A stretch of DNA of 23,250 nucleotides from an uncultured Marvinbryantia sp. (GTDB taxonomy: Bacteria; Bacillota; Clostridia; Lachnospirales; Lachnospiraceae), in NCBI GenBank assembly GCA_934394985.1, contig CAKRRF010000036.1, positions 1-23,250 on the forward strand. Direction: 5' to 3'. Under the pieces are notes generated by a model that worked only from the letters and a program-made list of their open reading frames with translations, made no database searches and was not told the origin of the DNA. Of this stretch, positions 16,143-23,250 are shown one piece after another. Made by a program: the position numbers and the translations under genes. How positions within the stretch are numbered: position 1 is the stretch's first letter; each line of letters opens with the position of its first letter.

Positions 16143-16421
16143 ATGAGTGGAGAAACAGAGAATACGGTGAAATTTTGGAATGCAATTATCGGATATCAGA
16201 AAACTGAAGTAGAAGAATATGTGTCCAAAGTAAAGACAGAGATTCGTTGTGATAATTTGCGGCATGAGTACGACAGAATTCTGCTCGATGTCACCGGATT
16301 TAAGTCTGAATTGATGAAGATGTATCGTAAACATATGGAATTACTTGCTGCATTGCCAACGAAGGAGATTGTAGAAGTGCAGGATATAGCTGAAACACAA
16401 AAATCTGTGATTCTGGAATAA
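16143..16421 (+). CDS. Small DivIVA-like protein without central coiled coil
   Basis: 92 residues, soluble. The N-terminal part (FWNAIIGYQKTEVEEYVSKV, residues 11-30) resembles the DivIVA membrane-binding start (F...GY...EVDEFL). The C-terminal part (VTGFKSELMKMYRKHMELLAALP, residues 50-72) resembles the segment ending Clostridial DivIVA proteins. The long coiled coil that normally separates them is absent. Role unknown; a septum or pole localising adaptor is possible by family. The start ATG at 16143 has GGGAG (16129-16133) 9 nt upstream; an in-frame ATG at 16122 has no ribosome binding site. It is followed 14 nt later by the AEC transporter gene, suggesting one operon. The DivIVA link rests on remembered patterns and could be wrong. 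Confidence 0.6.
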   Translation: MSGETENTVKFWNAIIGYQKTEVEEYVSKVKTEIRCDNLRHEYDRILLDVTGFKSELMKMYRKHMELLAALPTKEIVEVQDIAETQKSVILE

Positions 16422-16435
16422 CGGCAGGTATCAAA

Positions 16436-17368
16436 ATGGAACTTAGCTTACTGTTAATGAAGGAAATTATAAAACTATTTGTTATTATGGGGATGGGCTA
16501 TGTGGTTGTTAAGGCCGGATTGATGAAGTCATCTGAGAGCAAAAGCCTTTCGGTGGTGATCGTTTATCTGGTAACCCCATGTGTGATTATTAACGCATTT
16601 CAAGTGAAGGCCACGGCAGAGACACAAAAGGGTCTGTTTCTTGCATTTGCAGCGGCAATTGCAGTACATTTATTCTTGCTGCTGATCACTTTTATTTTGA
16701 AAAAACCGCTTCACCTGGATGTGGTGGAACGTGCAACGGTGATTTATACCAATGCCGGTATTCTTGTGATTCCGCTGGTGCGGAAACTTCTTGGTCAGGA
16801 ATATGTCATATATTCCAGTGCCTTTATTATTGTGCAGGTGGTCCTTCTGTGGACACACTGCAAAAGTATGCTTTGTGAAGAAAAGACCATAGAATGGAAA
16901 AAGATTATTTTCAATGTAAATCTGATATCGATTGCGATTGGGGTCTGTTTCTTTTTGCTGCATATAGAATTGCCGGAAGATATGCAGGATATACTGAATA
17001 CTATGAGTAACCTTCTCGGACCACTGGGAATGCTGCTGGCTGGAATGGTGATTGCAGAGATACCGCTTTCGGCTGTATTTTCCAGAAAAAGAGAATATCT
17101 GCCTGCTGCACTCAGGCTGCTGATCTGTCCGGCACTGGTATTGATATTGATGAAGCTGTTTTATCACTTCTCTGGAGGAACCGATGTCAGAAATATTTTG
17201 TTGACAGTATATCTGGCTTCTATCACACCGGCCTGTACTATGGTAACATCTATGGCACAGTTATATGAGAAAGATGCAGCCTATGCCAGTTCACTTTATG
17301 TACTGACGACACTGTTATCGATAATTACCATGCCGGTCATGGTATATCTGTTTCAGATGGGGGTGTAA
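16436..17368 (+). CDS. AEC-family transporter (auxin efflux carrier type)
   Basis: Predicted secondary carrier for small organic anions such as malate or malonate; exact substrate unknown. The 310-residue protein has about 10 hydrophobic helices in the family's 5+5 arrangement. It shows 'GMGYVVVKAGLMKSSESKSLSVVIVYLVTPCVIINAF' at 19-55, the mid-protein 'GPLGMLLAGMVIAEIP' with the conserved G-L/M-x-x-G block near 193-208, and 'SITPACTMVTSMAQLYEKD' near 264-282, where AEC proteins have the P-A.....A..Y..D motif. The ribosome binding site is weak (GGCAGG). It lies 14 nt after the DivIVA-like gene and 9 nt before the nuclease-ATPase gene, so the three are probably co-transcribed. Confidence 0.88.
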   Translation: MELSLLLMKEIIKLFVIMGMGYVVVKAGLMKSSESKSLSVVIVYLVTPCVIINAFQVKATAETQKGLFLAFAAAIAVHLFLLLITFILKKPLHLDVVERATVIYTNAGILVIPLVRKLLGQEYVIYSSAFIIVQVVLLWTHCKSMLCEEKTIEWKKIIFNVNLISIAIGVCFFLLHIELPEDMQDILNTMSNLLGPLGMLLAGMVIAEIPLSAVFSRKREYLPAALRLLICPALVLILMKLFYHFSGGTDVRNILLTVYLASITPACTMVTSMAQLYEKDAAYASSLYVLTTLLSIITMPVMVYLFQMGV

Positions 17369-17377
17369 AACAATAGT

Positions 17378-18805
17378 ATGAAATCGGTATCTGTATATGC
17401 CATAACGAGAAACCAGAATATTGATAATTTGCAGAAGATGGAGCGGCATTTGTCAGGGCGGGAGTATTCGTTGAGAATTCGTGAATGGGAACTGGACAGT
17501 ATGAGAAAGCTCGTGAACCAGTTGGAGAAATATATGTCGGAAGTATATGAACTCCGTTTTTTTTATTCTTTTCAGATTCCGAGACTTGGAAAAGAATTTG
17601 ACTTATTGCAGATCAAGGAAGAGCAGATACTGAATATTGAACTGAAAAGTGGCGTGGTTTCAGAGGAAGCCATTCGTAAACAGCTTATACAGAATCGTTA
17701 TTATTTACTGGCACTTGGCAGATCAATCCGCTCTTACACTTATATCAGCAGTCAGAATCGGCTGGTACGCCTGACCGCCCATGGTCATATTGTGGATGCA
17801 GAGTGGGAAGAATTATGTATAGATTTGCGTCAGAAAAGTGAGAACTATGAAGGAGATATAGAAGATCTTTTTCGAGCAGAGCTGTATTTGATTTCACCGC
17901 TGGCAGAACCAGATCGATTTCTTCGAAAAGAATATTTCCTGACTTCTCAGCAAAGGGATATTGAACGGCAGATTTTGAATAAAATTCAGGCAAAAGAAAG
18001 TGAATATTACTGGTTTACCGGTCTTCCCGGAACGGGAAAGACACTGTTGTTGTATGATATAGCGATGAAGCTGTCGCAGCGTCAGTCGGTCTGTATGATC
18101 CACTGCGGGGAAGCAGGTAGAAAATGGAAATTGCTGCATGAGAGACTTCGAAGGATTGAATTTTTGTCTGACAGTCAGATAACAGAAGGTATTCAGTTTG
18201 GTATGTATCGTGCAGTGTTGGTTGATGAAGCGCATATGTTGTCATCGGAAAAATTGCATATTCTGCTGGAAGAAAGTGAGGCGCGGCCAATGATTTTTTC
18301 CAGCGACTGTGAAGACATGATTTCACCGAAAGAAATGGATATTCGGATAGCAGATATATTAAAAAAATTACCGGATGTACAGACATTTCGGCTGACAAAT
18401 CGCATACGAACCAATGCGGAAATTTCTTTTTTTATTCAAAATATGATGCATTTGCCGGTCAGGAAGTATTACAGATCATATCCTCATATAGAGATTGTAT
18501 ATGCCAATGATGAAAAAGAGGCAGAGTGTCTGCTACAGAGTTATAAGATTCGAGGTTTTGATGAAAAAGAGTATGATTCAGAAATAAAAAGTATGGCAGT
18601 GCGGGAAATAGAACGTCTGGTTGTGATTCTGGATGAACGATATCATTATGATGAAGAAGGATATCTCCGATCAGAAAGCTTTGTCGGGAAGAATCTATCA
18701 GATGTAAGAAGTCTGTTTCATCTACTCAATCAGGCAAAAGAAGGATTGGCACTGATCATAAAAAGAAATAAAGCTGTGTATCAGGCGTTACTGGAATTGC
18801 TATAG
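17378..18805 (+). CDS. PD-(D/E)XK nuclease domain fused to DUF2075/SF1-like ATPase
   Basis: Predicted nucleic-acid-acting protein, 475 residues. Residues about 40-125 show a PD-(D/E)XK pattern: D75 in GKEFDLLQI, E88-x-K90 in NIELKSG, and Q102 in a QLIQNRYYL helix. Residues about 186-475 are a P-loop ATPase of the DUF2075/superfamily 1 type: Walker A GLPGTGKT (215-222), Walker B LVDEAH (281-286), a motif III-like IFSSD near 306, and LTNRIRTN (339-346). VVILDERYHYDEEGYLR (415-431) and VRSLFHLLNQAKEGLALII (443-461) stand where motifs V and VI fall. In motif VI the usual Arg is Gln (NQAK), and the Gly-Gln-Glu of motif V is not seen. It follows the AEC gene by 9 nt, with a distant ribosome binding site (GGGGGTG). 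A DNA-repair or defence role is possible; no partner defence gene is near. Confidence 0.8.
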   Translation: MKSVSVYAITRNQNIDNLQKMERHLSGREYSLRIREWELDSMRKLVNQLEKYMSEVYELRFFYSFQIPRLGKEFDLLQIKEEQILNIELKSGVVSEEAIRKQLIQNRYYLLALGRSIRSYTYISSQNRLVRLTAHGHIVDAEWEELCIDLRQKSENYEGDIEDLFRAELYLISPLAEPDRFLRKEYFLTSQQRDIERQILNKIQAKESEYYWFTGLPGTGKTLLLYDIAMKLSQRQSVCMIHCGEAGRKWKLLHERLRRIEFLSDSQITEGIQFGMYRAVLVDEAHMLSSEKLHILLEESEARPMIFSSDCEDMISPKEMDIRIADILKKLPDVQTFRLTNRIRTNAEISFFIQNMMHLPVRKYYRSYPHIEIVYANDEKEAECLLQSYKIRGFDEKEYDSEIKSMAVREIERLVVILDERYHYDEEGYLRSESFVGKNLSDVRSLFHLLNQAKEGLALIIKRNKAVYQALLELL

Positions 18806-18815
18806 ATAAAGCGAA

Positions 18816-18872
18816 AGATCAGCGATGAAATGATCTCTCAATAATGTGAAATCTGTCTGATATCCGAATATC
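18816..18872 (+). promoter_or_regulatory. Small inverted repeats between nuclease-ATPase and NhaC-like genes
   Basis: AGATCA (18816-18821) with TGATCT (18831-18836), and GATAT (18859-18863) with ATATC (18868-18872). The first may be a weak hairpin 3' of the nuclease-ATPase gene, without a U-tract; the second may be a protein site. No convincing terminator is present here. Confidence 0.3.
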
Positions 18873-18875
18873 TTA

Positions 18876-18913
18876 TTGTGAAGCCGATACAAAAATGGTA
18901 CTATTAGTACTAG
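18876..18913 (+). promoter_or_regulatory. Promoter of the NhaC-dehydrogenase unit with overlapping inverted repeat
   Basis: TTGTGA (18876-18881), 17 bp, TACTAT (18899-18904), extended TG at 18896-18897. GTACT (18898-18902) and AGTAC (18906-18910) form an inverted repeat over the -10, and TACTA occurs twice (18899, 18908). A bound repressor there would block the polymerase. Confidence 0.5.
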
Positions 18914-18946
18914 AACAAAGAAGGAGATAAATTTAGGGTGAGGAAC

Positions 18947-20263
18947 ATGGAAAAAAGAAATGGAAAAGCACTGCTTCCCATAGTAGTGTTTGTTATATTG
19001 TATCTGGGGCTTGGGATATTGTTTGAATATGGTCTGAATATTGAAATGGGATTTTATAAAATTCCTGTTGTAGTGATATTTCTGATTGCATTACTGGTTG
19101 CCTGTATACAGAACAGAGGACTTAAATTAAATGATAAGTTAGAGGTGATGGGGCAGGGGATCAGTGATCCGAATATTATCACTATGATTATTATATTTAT
19201 GCTGTCAGGTATTTTCGTAGGTATCGTTGGGAGAACTTCTGCAAACAGTGTTGCATATTTTATTTTATCACTGGTTCCTCCACAGTTTGCGGTTGTAGTA
19301 TTATTTGTAGTAAGCTGTTTTGTTTCTCTCGCAATGGGAACCTCTGTAGGAACAATTACTCTGATTGTTCCCATAGGAATCGCAGTGTCAAGAGTATCTG
19401 GATTTGCGTTGCCGGTTTGTATTGGTTCCGTAATGAGTGGCGCTATGTTTGGAGATAATCTGTCTTTTATATCAGATACAACCATTGCGGCGTGTAATGG
19501 ACAAGGCTGTGAAATGACAGATAAATTTAAGGAGAACTTTTTTATTGCACTTCCGGCAGCTGTTGCCAGTATTATTATTTTACTCGTTTTGTCTGTGAAA
19601 AATTATAATGGTGGTTTCATTAAGGAAAACTATGACTTGATACAGACGATCCCTTATATTCTGGTTCTGATAGGCGGAATCATTGGATTTAATGTTTTTT
19701 TCGTACTTATCACCGGCATTATAAGTGGTTCGGTTATTATGATAGCGACAGGAATGATAGCACCGACGGATTTGATTGGGAATATGGGAACCGGAGCAGC
19801 TGGGATGTTTGAAACCAGTATGGTTGCTATTCTTGTGGCTGCAATTTGTGCCCTGATCAAAGAATATGGTGGATTTTCAGCTTTATTGTACTGGATCAAA
19901 AAAGTATTCAAAGGAAGAAAAGGCGGACTCCTGGGAATGGGTCTGTTAGTAGGCTTAATGGATATCGCAACTGCCAATAATACAGTTGCGATTGTCATGG
20001 CGAATCCAATTGCAAAAGAAATATCAAAAGATTATGGTATCAGTTCCAGAAAGGCAGCATCTATTCTGGATACATTCTCCTGTATTTTTCAGGGAATTTT
20101 ACCATATGGAGCACAAATGCTTGTTGCAGTTTCCGCAGCAGCCAGTTTAGGAGAAGTAGTCAGTGCATTTGATATACTGCCTATGCTGTTATATCCTTAT
20201 ATGTTGCTGCTCAGTTCACTTATTTTTATATTTTTTTCAAAAGAAAAAGCAGATCATGTTTAA
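18947..20263 (+). CDS. NhaC-family Na+/H+ antiporter-type transporter
   Basis: Multi-span membrane carrier of about 438 residues and some 11 hydrophobic helices. The NhaC signature is seen in GSVMSGAMFGDNLSFISDTTIAACNGQGCEM (about 165-195 of the product), with GDxxSxxSDTT typical of the family. ANNTVAIVMANPIAKEI near 345 is the second-half counterpart. The family includes plain Na+/H+ antiporters and MleN-type antiporters that exchange Na+-hydroxy-acids for protons. The zinc dehydrogenase 31 nt downstream hints at an organic substrate rather than simple pH control (inference). Start: ATG at 18947 with AGGG 8 nt before; GTG at 18938 with AAGGAG 11 nt before is a fair alternative. It has its own extended -10 promoter. 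Confidence 0.9.
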   Translation: MEKRNGKALLPIVVFVILYLGLGILFEYGLNIEMGFYKIPVVVIFLIALLVACIQNRGLKLNDKLEVMGQGISDPNIITMIIIFMLSGIFVGIVGRTSANSVAYFILSLVPPQFAVVVLFVVSCFVSLAMGTSVGTITLIVPIGIAVSRVSGFALPVCIGSVMSGAMFGDNLSFISDTTIAACNGQGCEMTDKFKENFFIALPAAVASIIILLVLSVKNYNGGFIKENYDLIQTIPYILVLIGGIIGFNVFFVLITGIISGSVIMIATGMIAPTDLIGNMGTGAAGMFETSMVAILVAAICALIKEYGGFSALLYWIKKVFKGRKGGLLGMGLLVGLMDIATANNTVAIVMANPIAKEISKDYGISSRKAASILDTFSCIFQGILPYGAQMLVAVSAAASLGEVVSAFDILPMLLYPYMLLLSSLIFIFFSKEKADHV

Positions 20264-20294
20264 AATAAAATATGCAGAAGATGAGAGGATAAAC

Positions 20295-21329
20295 ATGCAG
20301 ACTTATACATATGTTTCAAAAGGAAAATTTGAATTAATGGAAAAATCCAGACCGGTTCTTATTGATGACAGGGATGCGATTGTTAAGGTTACACTTGCCA
20401 GTATTTGTTCCAGTGACTTGCATATCAAGCATGGTAGTGTTCCCCGTGCAGTTCCGGGTATCACCGTTGGCCATGAAATGGTAGGGATTGTGGAAGAAGT
20501 CGGAAGAGGTGTAACGCATGTAAAACCGGGAGATCGGGTAACTGTAAACGTAGAAACTTATTGTGGTGAATGCTTTTTCTGCAAGAAAGGCTATGTAAAT
20601 AACTGTACAGATGAAAATGGAGGATGGGCTCTTGGATGTCGCATAGATGGTGGTCAGGCAGAGTATGTACGAGTTCCCTTTGCAGATCAGGGCCTGAATA
20701 AAATTCCGGATGGAGTGACTGACAGGCAGGCCTTGTTGGTGGGAGATGTTCTTGCAACAGGATATTGGGCAGCATACATTTCTGAGATTACAGAGGAGGA
20801 TACGGTGTTGATTATCGGAGCCGGTCCTACGGGAATCTGCACATTACTTTGTGTGATGCTGAAACAGCCGAAGCGGATCATTATGTGTGAAAAGGATGAA
20901 AATCGCATCCGGTTTATAAAAGAACATTATCCGGCAGTTCTTACCGTTTCACCGGAAGAATGCGAGGACTTTGTACGGGCTAACAGTGAACATGGAGGTG
21001 CAGATGTAGTTCTTGAGGTTGCAGGAGCTGAAGCAACCTTTCGTTTGGCATGGGAATGTGCAAGGCCAAATGCGCTTGTGACTGTGGTGGCACTTTATGA
21101 GAAAGCTCAGATACTGCCGCTTCCGGATATGTACGGCAAGAATCTTACCTTTAAAACCGGTGGAGTGGATGGCTGTCACTGCGAAGAAACATTGAAACTG
21201 ATTGCTGAGGGAAAGCTTGATACGGAACCGCTGATCACACATACGTATCCTCTTTGCAAAATAGAAGAAGCATATGAACTCTTTGAAAATAAAAGAGATG
21301 GAGTGATCAAAGTAGCTGTGGAATGTTAA
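20295..21329 (+). CDS. Zinc-dependent alcohol dehydrogenase (MDR family, both zinc sites)
   Basis: NAD-dependent alcohol or polyol dehydrogenase, 344 residues, substrate unknown. Catalytic zinc ligands: C38 (ASICSSDLH), H60-E61 (GHEMVGIVEEVG) and D151 (GDVLATGYWA). Structural zinc: C90, C93, C96, C104 (CGECFFCKKGYVNNC). Rossmann motif GAGPTG at 175-180, with E199 at the end of the second strand, favouring NAD. The GDVLATGYWA segment resembles the threonine/formaldehyde/sorbitol dehydrogenase branch. AGAGGA (20284-20289) is 5 nt before the ATG at 20295. The frame is open upstream into the NhaC gene but without a ribosome binding site. Likely operon with the NhaC-like carrier; ends at a strong terminator. 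Confidence 0.93.
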   Translation: MQTYTYVSKGKFELMEKSRPVLIDDRDAIVKVTLASICSSDLHIKHGSVPRAVPGITVGHEMVGIVEEVGRGVTHVKPGDRVTVNVETYCGECFFCKKGYVNNCTDENGGWALGCRIDGGQAEYVRVPFADQGLNKIPDGVTDRQALLVGDVLATGYWAAYISEITEEDTVLIIGAGPTGICTLLCVMLKQPKRIIMCEKDENRIRFIKEHYPAVLTVSPEECEDFVRANSEHGGADVVLEVAGAEATFRLAWECARPNALVTVVALYEKAQILPLPDMYGKNLTFKTGGVDGCHCEETLKLIAEGKLDTEPLITHTYPLCKIEEAYELFENKRDGVIKVAVEC

Positions 21330-21387
21330 GAAATCCTATGAAGGAAGTTGAGACAAGATAATCTCAGGTAAAATTTGCAACAATGTG

Positions 21388-21419
21388 AAGGAGCGAATCC
21401 GTCAGGATTCGCTCCTTTT
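21388..21419 (+). terminator. Intrinsic terminator after the zinc dehydrogenase
   Basis: Perfect 13-bp stem (21388-21400 with 21405-21417), loop GTCA, TTTT at 21416-21419. It abuts the stop codon of the convergent araC-type gene; on the minus strand there is no U-tract, so it works mainly for the + strand. Confidence 0.93.
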
Positions 21420-21420
21420 A

Positions 21421-22323
21421 TCAAAGTAAAGGCGTTCTTCCCTGGTTACGATAGGCAGAAGGAGTCATCTGATATGTTTTTTTGAAAGTTCGACAAAAAT
21501 GGTCCACATTGTTAAAACCGGTGTTATTAGATATTGTGGTTATTTTTTCTTCAGTATTTATAAGAAGAAGTGCTGCCTGTTTAAGTCGATAGTTGATCAG
21601 ATATTTAACTGGTGTTATTCTGAGGTTGTTTTGAAAAAGGTGAAGAGCAGAACTCTTGCTGATATTTGCAGTTTTAGCAATATCTTCAAGTGTGATATTT
21701 TCAGAATAATGTGCATGAACGTATTGCATCATCAGCTGAAGACGGCTTCTTGAAACAACAGCACTCGTATTATCAGATTGATCAAAAGTCAGATTTTCTA
21801 AAAGTAATATCCATAGTTGTTGAACAGACATAGATATAATAATTTCGCGATGAAACTCTGTATCCTGTACTGCAATTATTTTTTTAATGATTTCAAGTGC
21901 TTTTTTCTGCCAAGGAATATCCGGTTGAAAAACGAGATATTCAAGAGAAGATGAAATTACAGGACTGATATATTTTTTATAAATGAGACTGTCCTGTGGT
22001 GCAATAAATGAAGGCTGAAACAGAAAATTGGGAATGATGGCATCGCTTGAGGAGCGTAATCGGTGGAGGATTTTGGAATTGATCATTATGCCGTTACCCT
22101 CATTAAGTTCAAAGTGAACTGCACCAATATCAAAAATCACATTTCCGCTTTCAATATATATAAATTCCAGCTCACTGTGCCAGTGCCAGTCGATACAATT
22201 AAAATCAAACAGTGCTATATTTTCATAATAGTAGCGAAAAGGATACGAAGTGCTTCCATGTTGGACGGTTTCCATTAAGTTGGCATCAGTTGTTGTTTTG
22301 GTGAATTGATTTTGAAAATCCAT
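21421..22323 (-). CDS. AraC-family transcriptional regulator
   Basis: 300-residue regulator. The N-terminal cupin-like ligand domain (about 30-120) shows FDFNCIDWHWHSELEFIYIESGNVIFDI with His residues usual for sugar-sensing AraC proteins, and GNGIMINSKILHRL. The C-terminal double helix-turn-helix (about 195-295) shows ENITLEDIAKTANISKSSALHLFQ, then the KYLINYRLKQAALLL linker helix. TISNNTGFNNVDHFCRTFKKTYQMTPSAYR, the family signature, ends the domain. The start at 22321-22323 (complement) has GAGG 11 nt upstream. The gene is divergent from an MFS transporter gene with repeated sites between them, so it very likely controls that transporter. Confidence 0.95.
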   Translation of the reverse strand: MDFQNQFTKTTTDANLMETVQHGSTSYPFRYYYENIALFDFNCIDWHWHSELEFIYIESGNVIFDIGAVHFELNEGNGIMINSKILHRLRSSSDAIIPNFLFQPSFIAPQDSLIYKKYISPVISSSLEYLVFQPDIPWQKKALEIIKKIIAVQDTEFHREIIISMSVQQLWILLLENLTFDQSDNTSAVVSRSRLQLMMQYVHAHYSENITLEDIAKTANISKSSALHLFQNNLRITPVKYLINYRLKQAALLLINTEEKITTISNNTGFNNVDHFCRTFKKTYQMTPSAYRNQGRTPLL

Positions 22324-22348
22324 ATTTATAAATACCTCGAATAATTGA

Positions 22349-22363
22349 AATATACGATATATT
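22349..22363. promoter_or_regulatory. Short inverted repeat near the araC-type gene
   Basis: AATATA (22349-22354) and TATATT (22358-22363) around CGA. It overlaps the left direct repeat by three bases; function unknown. Confidence 0.3.
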
Positions 22364-22393
22364 ACAATAAAACACCTAAAAATTACAATGAAA
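22361..22393. promoter_or_regulatory. Pair of 12-bp direct repeats, candidate AraC-type activator sites
   Basis: ATTACAATAAAA (22361-22372) and ATTACAATGAAA (22382-22393), start to start 21 bp, two helical turns, differing at one base. The right copy abuts the -35 position of the MFS promoter. On the minus strand the TTGTAA of the right copy and TGTAAT of the left copy are 16 bp apart and could serve as the regulator's own -35 and -10, so binding may also repress it. Confidence 0.6.
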
Positions 22394-22416
22394 TTAGTAT
22401 TTGTATATCATATAAT
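22388..22416 (+). promoter_or_regulatory. Activator-dependent promoter of the MFS gene
   Basis: Perfect TATAAT at 22411-22416, but the -35 position at 17-bp spacing (22388-22393, ATGAAA) has no consensus and coincides with the end of the right direct repeat. This is the shape of a class II activated promoter. Confidence 0.6.
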
Positions 22417-22447
22417 ACAAGCAAATATTATTCAAGGAGTACTTTAC

Positions 22448-23250
22448 ATGAAGAATTATAAAAAAACCAAACTGGCCTGTTATCTTGGATTTGTAACGCA
22501 GGCGATCGCTGCTAACTTCGCACCACTTTTATATTTGAAGTTTCATGCGGAATACAATATCACACTTGGAAATATTGCACTTATTTCCACTTGTTTTTTC
22601 TTTACTCAGCTTATAGTAGACTTATTTTGTGCCAGGTTTGTTGATAAAATAGGGTACAGAATATGCATTGTAACTTCAGAAGCCTGCTCAGCCATAGGTC
22701 TTGTAGGACTGGCTTTTCTTCCGGGAATTCTCCCGAATCCTTTTGCGGGAATTATAATAAGTGTAATTATATATGCAATAGGCAGCGGGCTTATTGAAGT
22801 GCTTTGCAGCCCGATCATTGAGGCATGTCCATTTGACGATAAAGAAGCAACTATGAGCTTGCTTCATTCTTTTTATTGCTGGGGCGCGGTAGGAACAATT
22901 CTTGTTTCAACAATTTTCTTTGCAGTATTTGGAATCGACAGCTGGAAATGGCTGGCAGTTCTGTTAGCCTTGATTCCGACAGTAAATATCTATAATTTTG
23001 CAACTTGTCCTATTGAATATCTTGTAGATGAGAACGAAGGAATGAGTATATCAGCACTTTTTAAAACACCATTATTCTGGATTGCTATTATTTTGATGGT
23101 ATGTTCCGGTGCTTCTGAATTATCTATGGCACAATGGGCTTCTGCATATGCTGAAGCAGCGCTTGGCTTAAGCAAAACAATGGGAGATCTTCTGGGACCA
23201 TGTTTATTTGCTGTCTCCATGGGAATCAGCAGAATACTATATGGAAAATA
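22448..23250 (+). CDS. MFS transporter (3' end outside window)
   Basis: Major facilitator superfamily carrier; 267 codons are visible with no stop before the window edge, about two thirds of a usual 400-residue protein. It starts MKNYKKTKLACYLGFV. ARFVDKIGYR after TM2 is the MFS loop 2-3 motif (G/A-x-x-x-D-x-x-G-x-R). Hydrophobic segments at about 10-30, 40-62, 73-92, 97-118, 140-163, 165-185 and 208-228 fit the first six helices and the start of the second half. AAGGAG (22434-22439), 8 nt before the ATG, supports the start. It is divergent from an AraC regulator, so a sugar or sugar-derivative substrate is likely (inference). Confidence 0.88.
   Translation, partial: MKNYKKTKLACYLGFVTQAIAANFAPLLYLKFHAEYNITLGNIALISTCFFFTQLIVDLFCARFVDKIGYRICIVTSEACSAIGLVGLAFLPGILPNPFAGIIISVIIYAIGSGLIEVLCSPIIEACPFDDKEATMSLLHSFYCWGAVGTILVSTIFFAVFGIDSWKWLAVLLALIPTVNIYNFATCPIEYLVDENEGMSISALFKTPLFWIAIILMVCSGASELSMAQWASAYAEAALGLSKTMGDLLGPCLFAVSMGISRILYGK

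Noticed and set aside
22606..23220. Two minus-strand open frames near the right edge
   Set aside because: They lie opposite an uninterrupted + strand MFS frame from 22448 with its own ribosome binding site; the + frame simply has no stop before the window ends.

Overview
The window is a Firmicutes chromosome segment, most probably from a gut Lachnospiraceae (Blautia/Ruminococcus-like). The grounds are the conserved order infB-rbfA-nrnA-truB-ribF followed by rpsO and pnp, moderately AT-rich DNA, strong AGGAGG-type ribosome binding sites, many short GC hairpins with U-tracts, and the families present (NSS transporter, AEC carrier, two-TM CorA, NhaC-type antiporter). Species cannot be fixed from the sequence alone. 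No rRNA, tRNA, CRISPR array, insertion sequence or prophage is visible. No gene-free stretch exceeds 300 bases.

Layout. (1) 1-5454: 3' part of the nusA/infB translation operon: infB (5' end outside the window, with a 42-bp tandem repeat in its N-terminal region), rbfA, nrnA-like DHH phosphoesterase, truB and ribF, all + strand, tightly packed or overlapping, closed by a 20-bp-stem terminator. (2) 5452-8325: an insert in the usual ribF-rpsO-pnp order: a minus-strand NSS sodium symporter, a divergent XRE regulator with a palindrome in the shared promoter region, and a small two-TM DUF3592-like protein with its own promoter. (3) 8322-11016: rpsO, with an extended -10 promoter and a structured leader that may bind S15, then a GUAA-loop terminator, a hairpin-rich leader and pnp. 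(4) 11098-12794: a LOG-family phosphoribohydrolase and a medium-chain dehydrogenase lacking the structural zinc lobe. (5) 12951-14962: a DUF308 membrane protein starting at TTG and a radical SAM protein with an extra cysteine set. (6) 15058-16104: CorA-type divalent cation channel. (7) 16143-18805: a compact cluster of a tiny DivIVA-like protein, an AEC transporter and a PD-(D/E)XK nuclease fused to a DUF2075/SF1-like ATPase. (8) 18947-21419: NhaC-family antiporter and a classical zinc alcohol dehydrogenase, probably one operon. (9) 21421-23250: an AraC regulator divergent from an MFS transporter that runs off the right edge; the shared promoter region carries two 12-bp direct repeats exactly 21 bp apart.

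Functionally, regions 1 and 3 are core translation and RNA-turnover genes (initiation factor, 30S maturation, tRNA pseudouridine, nanoRNA degradation, flavin cofactors, S15, PNPase). The rest are accessory genes in small regulated units. Best candidates for undescribed biology are the nuclease-ATPase with altered helicase motifs V/VI beside the mini-DivIVA, the rpsO/pnp leader RNAs, the repeat-expanded infB N-terminus, and the AraC/MFS switch.
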